Origin: an uncultured bacterium
GTDB taxonomy: Bacteria > Patescibacteriota > Minisyncoccia > UBA6257 > JAGGUH01
DNA length: 5,476 bases
NCBI GenBank assembly: GCA_937877385.1
Contig: CALGBJ010000019.1
Location: forward strand, 1-5,476
Direction of reading: 5' to 3'
This document shows positions 1 through 5,131 of the stretch, piece by piece. Each line of letters begins with the position of its first letter. Within the stretch, counting starts at the first letter, position 1. The notes beneath the pieces are model-generated. The model was given only the letters and a program-made list of their open reading frames with translations, ran no database searches and was not told the DNA's origin. The translations under genes and the position numbers were made by a program.

Positions 1-33
1 TTTCTGAATTGAAGTTCAGGTTAGACATACTTG

Positions 34-72
34 CCCCGTAGTTAAAATCCGAAGGATTTTATACTATCGGGG
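34..72. repeat. Imperfect inverted repeat (stem-loop)
   Basis: The left arm (34-50, CCCCGTAGTTAAAATCC) and the right arm (54-72, GGATTTTATACTATCGGGG) are complementary except for two single-base bulges in the right arm. They are separated by the triplet GAA. All 17 left-arm bases can pair. The GC-rich base and 3-nt loop make a stable hairpin on either strand. Neither strand follows it with a run of T, so it is not a standard intrinsic terminator, although it could still stop or stabilise the murB transcript. It resembles the dispersed palindromic elements I associate with Patescibacteria spacers. That resemblance is recollection, not a search result. Confidence 0.7.
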
Positions 73-108
73 TTTCGGATTTCGAAATTCGAGATTCGAG
101 TTTATCTA

Positions 109-142
109 AGATTTTAGATTTTACTTTTTAGATTTTAGATTT
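109..142. repeat. Direct repeat AGATTTTAGATTT, two copies
   Basis: The 13-nt sequence AGATTTTAGATTT occurs at 109-121 and again at 130-142, separated by 8 nt. Each copy is itself a near-duplication of AGATTTT. The sequence resembles the TTTAGGATTT units of the palindrome at 1646-1776. No function is evident. Low sequence complexity limits confidence that it is more than chance expansion of AT-rich spacer. Confidence 0.5.
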
Positions 143-162
143 GTTAGTTTTTTGTACTTGAA

Positions 163-1065
163 TTAAGATATAATTCTAATTTCCTTTTCTAATTTAACTT
201 TAAATTTTTTAAGAACCTCTTTTTTTATTAAATTTATTAATTTTTCAATATCTTCTGTTTCTGCTTTGCCAGTGTTGATTATAAAATTAGCATGCTTTTT
301 AGATATTTGAGCACCACCAATAGTTTTTCCTTTTAAACCAGTTTTTTCTATTAGATAACCAGTCGGAATAAGCTTTTTTTGAGGAAATATCTTTTTTAAT
401 TCTTTTTGAATTTTTTTGGGGAATCTATCAAGAGGAACATTTTTAAAAATCGAACCGGCCGACCAACTACCAATTGGTTGACTCTTTTTCCTTTTCTCTA
501 AAAATTCTTTCATTTTTCTTTCTATCTTTTTCTTTTTTTCTTTCTTTAATTTTAAAACTGCTCGCCAAATTATTTCTTTCTTTTTTTGAAAGATACTCTG
601 CCGATAATCAAAATAACACTCTTTGTTTTTTCTGATAATTTTTCTACCAGTTTCAATATCTATGCTTTCTACTTCCTCAACAAAATTAGAAATTGACTGA
701 GAAAAAGCGCCGGCATTGCCAAAAATAGCACCGCCAACTGTTCCAGGAATACCAATTGCCCACTCTAATCCTGAAAGATTGTTTTTTAAACATTTATTTA
801 ATAAGTTTGCTAAAGAAAGTCCAGCGGAAACAATAATTTTATTATTTTTAATTTTTATTTCTTTATTGTCTATTTTTAATAAAGCAGATTTAACTCTTTT
901 CTTAAAAAGAACATTAGAGCCAGCGCCTAAAGGAATAATTTTTAATTTTTCTTTTTTTGCTTTGTTTATTAAAGATAAAAGTTCTTTTTCGGTTTTAATT
1001 TTTTGAAAAAAATCACTTTTACTCTCAATTCTAAAAGAATTAAATTTTTTTAATTCAATATCCAT
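163..1065 (-). CDS. murB: UDP-N-acetylmuramate dehydrogenase (MurB), type II
   Basis: MurB is the cytoplasmic FAD enzyme that uses NADPH to reduce UDP-GlcNAc-enolpyruvate to UDP-MurNAc, the second committed step of peptidoglycan synthesis. The 300-residue length fits the type II family, which lacks the extra Tyr loop of E. coli MurB. FAD-binding motifs are clear: PLGAGSN at 45-51 and IGIPGTVGGAIFGNAGA at 104-120. YRQSIF lies at 154-159. SAGSIFKN at 202-209 carries the expected proton-donor serine (Ser205). GAQISKKHANF spans 251-261, and the C-terminal LEKEIRI holds the expected catalytic glutamate, probably Glu295. No key residue is missing. It starts with ATG only 4 bp after the prepilin-like gene, so the two are probably cotranscribed. 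There is only a weak GAGA-type ribosome site, which lies in the end of the upstream gene. It is lysine-rich, in line with the AT-rich genome. Confidence 0.97.
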   Translation of the reverse strand: MDIELKKFNSFRIESKSDFFQKIKTEKELLSLINKAKKEKLKIIPLGAGSNVLFKKRVKSALLKIDNKEIKIKNNKIIVSAGLSLANLLNKCLKNNLSGLEWAIGIPGTVGGAIFGNAGAFSQSISNFVEEVESIDIETGRKIIRKNKECYFDYRQSIFQKKKEIIWRAVLKLKKEKKKKIERKMKEFLEKRKKSQPIGSWSAGSIFKNVPLDRFPKKIQKELKKIFPQKKLIPTGYLIEKTGLKGKTIGGAQISKKHANFIINTGKAETEDIEKLINLIKKEVLKKFKVKLEKEIRIIS

Positions 1066-1069
1066 TAGT

Positions 1070-1567
1070 TTATCTCAAACCAACTACCGATTGGACTGTT
1101 CTTTGTAATTCGCTGACTTCTCTGCCAGGACCAATATAATGAGCCGAAATAACGATTTTAACACTCGGTTTGGCTGGTGAAGGATTAATTATCTCTTCGA
1201 AGCTCAAAGAATCAACATAAATTTTGTTTCCAGTTAAAGAATATTGACTTTCACCGTTCTGTTTGATATAAATCACTCCATTATTCAAACTGAAAACAGT
1301 TGGATCTATTGAAGTATTGCTCATTTTTAGATCTAAATCACTTCCTGAACAAGAATTAATGCTTTCAGCTTGACGGATGTTGTAAGAAATAACACTTAAA
1401 GCACTATTAAGATTTCTTTCTAATTCTAAAAGAGCGCTTGAATATAAAAACGACTTTTTTATCGGCCAGAAAAAATTACTAAGAGATATTAGAACGATTG
1501 AGAGAATGGAAATATAGATTAATAATTCAAATAAACTGAATGATTTTAATTTTCTTTTTTGAGGCAT
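1070..1567 (-). CDS. Prepilin-like protein, minor pseudopilin (PilW/GspJ/ComGF-like)
   Basis: This 165-residue protein begins with a short basic leader (MPQKRKLKS), then FSLFELLIYISIL and a hydrophobic helix to about residue 33. That is the class III prepilin signature, with the predicted mature Phe10 at +1 and Glu14 at +5. A prepilin peptidase would cut after Ser9, where the usual residue is Gly. The rest (about 45-165) reads like a minor pilin globular domain: an amphipathic stretch ending in IRQAESI, strands such as NNGVIYIKQ, and a C-terminal QRTVQSVVGLR. This suggests a PilW/GspJ/ComGF-type minor pilin rather than a major one, but the assignment is by style only. It would act in the cytoplasmic membrane and in a type IV pilus or related filament. 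No assembly ATPase, platform protein or peptidase gene is in the window, so it is either an orphan or works with distant genes. murB follows after 4 bp. Confidence 0.82.
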   Translation of the reverse strand: MPQKRKLKSFSLFELLIYISILSIVLISLSNFFWPIKKSFLYSSALLELERNLNSALSVISYNIRQAESINSCSGSDLDLKMSNTSIDPTVFSLNNGVIYIKQNGESQYSLTGNKIYVDSLSFEEIINPSPAKPSVKIVISAHYIGPGREVSELQRTVQSVVGLR

Positions 1568-1590
1568 TTTTTCTTTGAAATACTTAATTA

Positions 1591-1618
1591 ATTTTAATAA
1601 AAGATTGCTTTATTTCAA
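1591..1618 (-). promoter_or_regulatory. Candidate promoter for the pilin-murB pair
   Basis: Read on the minus strand, TTGAAA (1618-1613) lies 16 nt upstream of TAAAAT (1596-1591), a good match to a housekeeping -35/-10 pair. Transcription would start near 1584, giving a leader of about 17 nt before the ATG at 1567. The leader has only a weak AAAG-type Shine-Dalgarno match. AT-rich sequence throws up many such matches by chance, so support is moderate. Position directly upstream of the first gene of the pair is the best argument. Confidence 0.45.
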
Positions 1619-1645
1619 GATCTCAAAACTCAAAACTTAACTTTC

Positions 1646-1776
1646 AAATTCTAAATCCGAAATCCTAAATCCTAAACAAAATTCTAAATTCTTAAATCAC
1701 AAATTCTAAACGTTTGGGATTTGGAGTTTGGGATTTAGGATTTTGTTTAGAATTTCGAATTTAGAATTTAGGATTT
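1646..1776. repeat. Long imperfect palindrome built from AAATYCTAAA units
   Basis: The two halves fold onto each other almost end to end. Bases 1646-1698 pair with 1724-1776, and 1700-1710 with 1713-1723, leaving one bulged A (1699) and a tight CG tip at 1711-1712. By hand, 57 of 64 positions pair, six of them as G-U. The left half contains AAATTCTAAA or AAATCCTAAA at 1646, 1660, 1667, 1679 and 1701. The right half contains the reverse complements TTTAGAATTT or TTTAGGATTT at 1734, 1746, 1760 and 1767. It sits between the M23 and pilin genes, both on the minus strand. It could impede transcription from the gltX operon, but it lacks a clean T-tract on that strand. No coding potential is seen. 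Confidence 0.85.
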
Positions 1777-1784
1777 TTTAATAT

Positions 1785-1804
1785 TTAACTCGTTAACTCG
1801 TTAA
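1785..1804. repeat. Tandem TTAACTCG repeat, 2.5 copies
   Basis: TTAACTCG occurs at 1785-1792 and 1793-1800, followed by a partial TTAA at 1801-1804. The repeat creates a GTTAAC palindrome at its junction. It lies between the long palindrome and the stop codon of the M23 gene, that is, in the 3' untranslated side of that gene. No function is assigned. Confidence 0.65.
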
Positions 1805-1843
1805 TAAATTAATAAAACAATAAATATCTATAAACATCTATTA

Positions 1844-3106
1844 TTATTTTAGATAATCCAAAGGATTAAGTGAACCGCCAACAGGCATTGGTCCGCAGAA
1901 TTTGCTTTCTTTGATTAGAAAGGTAGAAGCGTCATAAACTCCAAAATGAAGATGAGGTCCGGTGGAATAACCGGTATTTCCTGAATAGCCAATTACCTCT
2001 CCCCTTTTGACCTCTTGGCCGATTTTAACTTTTATCAAAGAAAGATGAGCATAAAGAGTAACTAGGTTGTTAGGATGCTTAAGAGCGACAAATTTTCCAT
2101 AAGCGCCATGCCAGCAATATCTGTCCTGATCTCCTAAAGCAATAACCTTGCCTTTAGCGGCTGCCTTTAATGGTGTGCCGATATTTAAAGCAATATCAAT
2201 GCCATTATGAAATCGGGAATGATAGTGTTTTAGAGCAAAAGCAGTTCTTCCATATCCTTGAGTCAATTCTCCCCTGGCTGGCCAATCAAGAATTCCTTTA
2301 AATGGCTCGGGTAGAGCTTTCAAGTTAATCTTCTTTCTTAGTTCTTCTTCAAGTTCATCAATTTCTCGGGCAATAGCTATTCTTTCTTTTTCTATTTTTT
2401 TAAGAAGTAATTGATAATTTTTTTCTTTACTTTTTGTTCTTTTTAATAATTCTTTTCTGTTTTTTATTTCCTGTTCAGCGACTTGCAATTTTGCCTGGTA
2501 ATTATCTGTGGCTATTTTCTCTTCATCCTTTTTTGCCTGTAAATTTTCTTTTCTTTGACTGATTTCTTTTTTTTGTTCTTTTATTTCTTCTAACTCTTCA
2601 TTAAGAGAGTTTTCTAAAGAAACCAAATTTTGACTCTCGTTTAAAATACCGGTTAAATTTTTTTGAGAAAGAAGAATCTCTAAGAGATTAATTTGGTCAT
2701 TTTCGTACAACCTTTCGATTATTTCTTTAATTCTTTCCTTTTTTTTCTCTATCTTTTCTTCTAATTTATTTATTTCTAAATTAATTTTTTCTATTTCTAA
2801 TTCAAGAATACTTATTCTCTCTTGAGTGATTAACAAAGAGTTTTTTAAGCTCTTTTGATAAAGAGTATCCTTTTCTAGCTGTTTTTTTAAACTTTGAGCA
2901 AAAACTCTTGAACTTTTCAATTTTTGGCGAAAAGTTTCTGCCTGATTTTCTAATTCTTTAAGTTTTTTATTCCTTTCCTCTATTTTTCCTTTTATTTCTT
3001 CAAGGGAGTTATCGGCTAAAACATTTTTCTCAAATAGAAAAATAGGTAAAGAGAAAGAAAAAAGAATAAACAGAAAAATAGCGATTTTTAGTTTAAAATT
3101 TTTCAT
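1844..3106 (-). CDS. Secreted coiled-coil M23 peptidase (EnvC/PcsB/CwlO-like murein hydrolase)
   Basis: This 420-residue exported protein probably cleaves or remodels peptidoglycan peptides during growth or division. A basic N-terminus and hydrophobic helix (about 5-25) form a signal peptide, with a likely cut after Ala31 (VLA/DN). Residues about 33-260 are charged, Leu-rich coiled coil. Within it, ERLYENDQINLLEILLSQKN (131-150) matches the conserved helical-hairpin tip of EnvC/PcsB/CwlO-type proteins, which are often controlled by FtsEX. The LytM/M23 domain runs from about 272 to 420. All expected zinc and catalytic residues are present: His300 and Asp304 (HNGID), His354 (YAHLS), and His385/His387 (HLHF). 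An intact set suggests an active enzyme rather than a degenerate activator. Two cysteines, Cys331 and Cys404, could form a disulfide outside the membrane. The ATG overlaps the gltX stop (ATGA), so translation is probably coupled. No FtsEX gene is in the window. Confidence 0.93.
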   Translation of the reverse strand: MKNFKLKIAIFLFILFSFSLPIFLFEKNVLADNSLEEIKGKIEERNKKLKELENQAETFRQKLKSSRVFAQSLKKQLEKDTLYQKSLKNSLLITQERISILELEIEKINLEINKLEEKIEKKKERIKEIIERLYENDQINLLEILLSQKNLTGILNESQNLVSLENSLNEELEEIKEQKKEISQRKENLQAKKDEEKIATDNYQAKLQVAEQEIKNRKELLKRTKSKEKNYQLLLKKIEKERIAIAREIDELEEELRKKINLKALPEPFKGILDWPARGELTQGYGRTAFALKHYHSRFHNGIDIALNIGTPLKAAAKGKVIALGDQDRYCWHGAYGKFVALKHPNNLVTLYAHLSLIKVKIGQEVKRGEVIGYSGNTGYSTGPHLHFGVYDASTFLIKESKFCGPMPVGGSLNPLDYLK

Positions 3107-4617
3107 TTTTCTAATTTAGCAATTGCTTTTTCTATTCTTTCTATTGTTTCTTTCTTGCCTAAAACAAGCATTAGTTCTATTGGTGGTGGTGAGGCCTTCT
3201 CTCCAGAAAGAGCAACTCTCAATGGCCAAAATATTTCTCCCCTACCAACTTTATCTGCTAAAGAGAAAAGTTCTTTCTCTAAAACATTTTCTTGCCAATC
3301 TTTGTCTTCTATTTCTTCTAATAATTTTTTAATTTTTTTTAGATTATTTTTTGTTTGGGAAAAAGATTCTTCTTGCCAAGGCAACAAACTTTTTGAATAA
3401 ACTGGTTTTTTGAAGAAAAATTTAGTTAATTCAGGCAGCTGGTCTAATCTTTTTAATCTGTCTTTAACTAAGGGAAGAACTTTTTCTAGATAATTATCAT
3501 CTATTTCTTTGAATTCTTTTTGAAGAAAAGGTTTAGCAAATTTCTTTAATTTTTCTAATTTTAAATTTCTAATATGCTTGGCATTAAGCCAATCAAGTTT
3601 TTTGCTAAGAAAGATAGCTGGACTTTTTTGAATTTTTTTTAAAGAAAATTTTTCTATTATTTCCTCTAGAGGAAGGAATTCTTCTTCCTCTTCAGGATGC
3701 CATCCTAGAAGAACCAAAAAATTCAAAATGGCTTCTGGTAAATAGCCTTTTTCCTTATAATCTCTTAAAGTTATTGATTGTTTTCTTTTACTTAATTTTG
3801 TTCTGTCAGGATTTAAAAGTAAAGGAATATGAGCATATTTTGGCTTGGGAAAATTTAAGGCTTCAGCGATAACTATTTGTTTAGGAGTGTTAGAGAGGTG
3901 GTCGTCGCCTCTAATAATGTGAGAAATTTTCATTTCATAGTCATCAACCACTGAAGCAAAATTATAAAGAGGAGAGGAAAAATCTTTAGCAATAATAAAG
4001 TCACCTATTAAACTTAGATTAAAAGATACTTTGCCTTTTATTAAATCATCAATAGAAATTGTTTTTTCTGGCGTTTTAAGACGAATAACGTACTTCTCTT
4101 TTCTATTTAATTTTTCTTTTACTTCTTCTTCGCTTAATGAACGACAACGACCGCTGTATTTTGGTGCCTGTCCGGAAGCAATCATTATTTCTCTTTCTTT
4201 TTCCAGTTCTTCTGGTCGGCAAAAACAAAGATAGGCCTTTTTTTCTTCAACTAATTTTTTAAGATATTTTTGATAAATCGGAATTCTTTGGCTTTGGTGA
4301 TAAGGTCCAAAATTACCAATATAGCCTTCTTGAAGATTTAAACTCTTTTGGTCTTTGAAGTTCTCCTGAAGATGTTCTGGTAAAATCGGTCCTTCATCCC
4401 AGTTTAAACCTAACCACAAAAGACCCTCTAAAATATCTTTTTCCCATTCAGAAGATGATCTCTCTTGGTCAGTATCATCAATTCTTAAAATAAAAGAACC
4501 GTGATGTTGACGAGCAAAAAGCCAATTAAAAAGAGCGGTCCTAACTGTGCCAAGGTGTAAAGGACCAGTTGGTGAAGGGGCTATTCTTACTCTTATATTT
4601 TCTTCTTTCTTCTCCAT
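3103..4617 (-). CDS. gltX: Glutamyl-tRNA synthetase (GluRS)
   Basis: GluRS is a cytoplasmic class I synthetase that charges tRNA-Glu using ATP. In bacteria lacking GlnRS it can also charge tRNA-Gln for amidation by GatCAB, but the sequence does not settle which type this is. The 504-residue length is normal. The HIGH region is PSPTGPLHLGTVRTAL (14-29). The zinc-site pattern CFC (131-133) with YSGRC (154-158) is intact. DDYEMKISHIIRGDDHLSNT (225-244) is the catalytic-core signature, and KLSKR (274-278) is the KMSKS-type loop. The helical anticodon-binding domain fills the C-terminal third and ends in LRVALSGEKASPPP (466-479). About 25 extra residues (77-103) separate DEGP from GPYHQSQR, where many GluRS have only a few. 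The ATG lies just inside the divergent promoter region and has no Shine-Dalgarno. Its TGA overlaps the M23 start codon. Confidence 0.97.
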   Translation of the reverse strand: MEKKEENIRVRIAPSPTGPLHLGTVRTALFNWLFARQHHGSFILRIDDTDQERSSSEWEKDILEGLLWLGLNWDEGPILPEHLQENFKDQKSLNLQEGYIGNFGPYHQSQRIPIYQKYLKKLVEEKKAYLCFCRPEELEKEREIMIASGQAPKYSGRCRSLSEEEVKEKLNRKEKYVIRLKTPEKTISIDDLIKGKVSFNLSLIGDFIIAKDFSSPLYNFASVVDDYEMKISHIIRGDDHLSNTPKQIVIAEALNFPKPKYAHIPLLLNPDRTKLSKRKQSITLRDYKEKGYLPEAILNFLVLLGWHPEEEEEFLPLEEIIEKFSLKKIQKSPAIFLSKKLDWLNAKHIRNLKLEKLKKFAKPFLQKEFKEIDDNYLEKVLPLVKDRLKRLDQLPELTKFFFKKPVYSKSLLPWQEESFSQTKNNLKKIKKLLEEIEDKDWQENVLEKELFSLADKVGRGEIFWPLRVALSGEKASPPPIELMLVLGKKETIERIEKAIAKLEK

Positions 4618-4663
4618 TTTACTTGATTTTAAAAGAAAAGCGATTTAAAATCAAATAGATAAA
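4618..4663. promoter_or_regulatory. Symmetric bidirectional promoter region
   Basis: This 46-bp gap separates two divergent operons. It contains a perfect 11-nt inverted repeat, TTGATTTTAAA (4623-4633) and TTTAAAATCAA (4644-4654), around a 10-nt spacer. On the plus strand TTGATT (4623-4628), 17 nt, then TAAAAT (4646-4651) forms a strong promoter match. The symmetry gives the same arrangement on the minus strand: TTGATT at 4654-4649 and TAAAAT at 4631-4626. Each arm therefore serves as -35 one way and -10 the other. Predicted starts are near 4658 (+) and 4619 (-), only about 6 and 2 nt before the respective ATG codons. The two promoters cannot be occupied at once. The repeat could instead be an operator. 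Confidence 0.65.
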
Positions 4664-5131
4664 ATGATTTTGAATTGTTTAAAGGTCTTTTTTCTTTCGA
4701 TGACGCCTTTTGGTGAATTAAGGATCAGTATTCCGATAGGTATTTTTTATTATCACCTACCCTTTTGGTTGTCTTTTGTGGTTTCTCTAGTTGGTAACAT
4801 TTTAATCATTTTTTTTCTTCTCTTGTTCTTTAATTTCCTTTCTTCTATTTTAGAAGAAAGGTTTCCTTTCTACAAAGAATTTATTTCGCTTTTAAAAGAA
4901 AATAAACGACAGAAGTATAAGAAATCTTTCAAAATTTTAGGTTCACTTTTTTTAATAATTTTTGTAGCTATTCCTTTGCCTTTTAGTGGTGGCTGGAGTG
5001 GTAGTTTGCTTGCTTCAGTTTTTAGAGTTCCTTTTAAAAAATCTTTTTTACTAATTTCTTTAGGCGTCTTTTTAGCAGGAATAATAATTCTTTTAACCTC
5101 TTTAGGTGTTGATTTAATTTTTCATCTATGA
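4664..5131 (+). CDS. Small integral membrane protein, PF06695 ("small multi-drug export") family
   Basis: This is a 155-residue hydrophobic protein of the cytoplasmic membrane. It matches the COG2426/PF06695 family by two paired motifs: TPFGELRISIPIGI (14-27) and IPLPFSGGWSGSLLA (103-117). The second is a variant of the usual PLPGTGAWTG, with Phe and Ser replacing Gly and Thr. Hydrophobic segments fall at about 33-60, 90-104 and 125-150. The two proline/glycine motifs are candidates for re-entrant segments, and a basic loop (about 64-90) is probably cytoplasmic. The database name "small multi-drug export protein" is weakly founded, and the substrate is unknown. The fold has been compared with DedA/VTT lipid-scramblase-like proteins, which is a tentative alternative. 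It starts at an ATG about 6 nt from the predicted transcription start, without Shine-Dalgarno. It overlaps the next gene by ATGA. Confidence 0.85.
   Translation: MILNCLKVFFLSMTPFGELRISIPIGIFYYHLPFWLSFVVSLVGNILIIFFLLLFFNFLSSILEERFPFYKEFISLLKENKRQKYKKSFKILGSLFLIIFVAIPLPFSGGWSGSLLASVFRVPFKKSFLLISLGVFLAGIIILLTSLGVDLIFHL

Larger units (their letters stand above)
1..162. other. Gene-free repeat-bearing spacer downstream of murB
   Basis: No coding region is supportable here on either strand. A small inverted repeat (CTGAA/TTCAG, 4-8 and 15-19) lies at the window edge. An imperfect hairpin follows at 34-72. The rest is AT-rich repeat text: TTCGAAATTC at 81-90 followed by ATTCGAG repeats, then AGATTTTAGATTT twice (109-121 and 130-142). 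A perfect 6-bp stem (ATCTAA/TTAGAT, 104-119) is included. No hairpin followed by a T-tract is seen on the minus strand, so no classical terminator for murB can be called. What lies to the left of base 1 is unknown. Confidence 0.6.

Noticed and set aside
34..72. Intrinsic terminator of murB
   Set aside because: On the minus strand the stem is followed by CAAGTATG rather than a T-tract, and it lies about 90 nt past the stop codon.
716..1006. Plus-strand open frame opposite murB
   Set aside because: It lies fully antisense to a clear murB with intact motifs. Its translation looks like an antisense shadow with no family features.
1646..1776. CRISPR array or insertion-sequence remnant
   Set aside because: The units are only 10 nt, overlapping and inverted, with no spacers of constant length, no transposase and no target-site duplications.
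1646..1779. Plus-strand intrinsic terminator (palindrome followed by TTTTTT at 1774-1779)
   Set aside because: No plus-strand gene lies upstream of it in the window, the T-run forms part of the palindrome arm, and the stem is far longer than a terminator stem.
3123..3400. Two plus-strand open frames opposite the 3' end of gltX
   Set aside because: Both are antisense to the conserved GluRS C-terminal domain, overlap each other in different frames, and show no recognisable domain.
4031..4234. Plus-strand open frame opposite the gltX zinc-site region
   Set aside because: It is antisense to the conserved CFC/YSGRC segment and has no start context or family signature.
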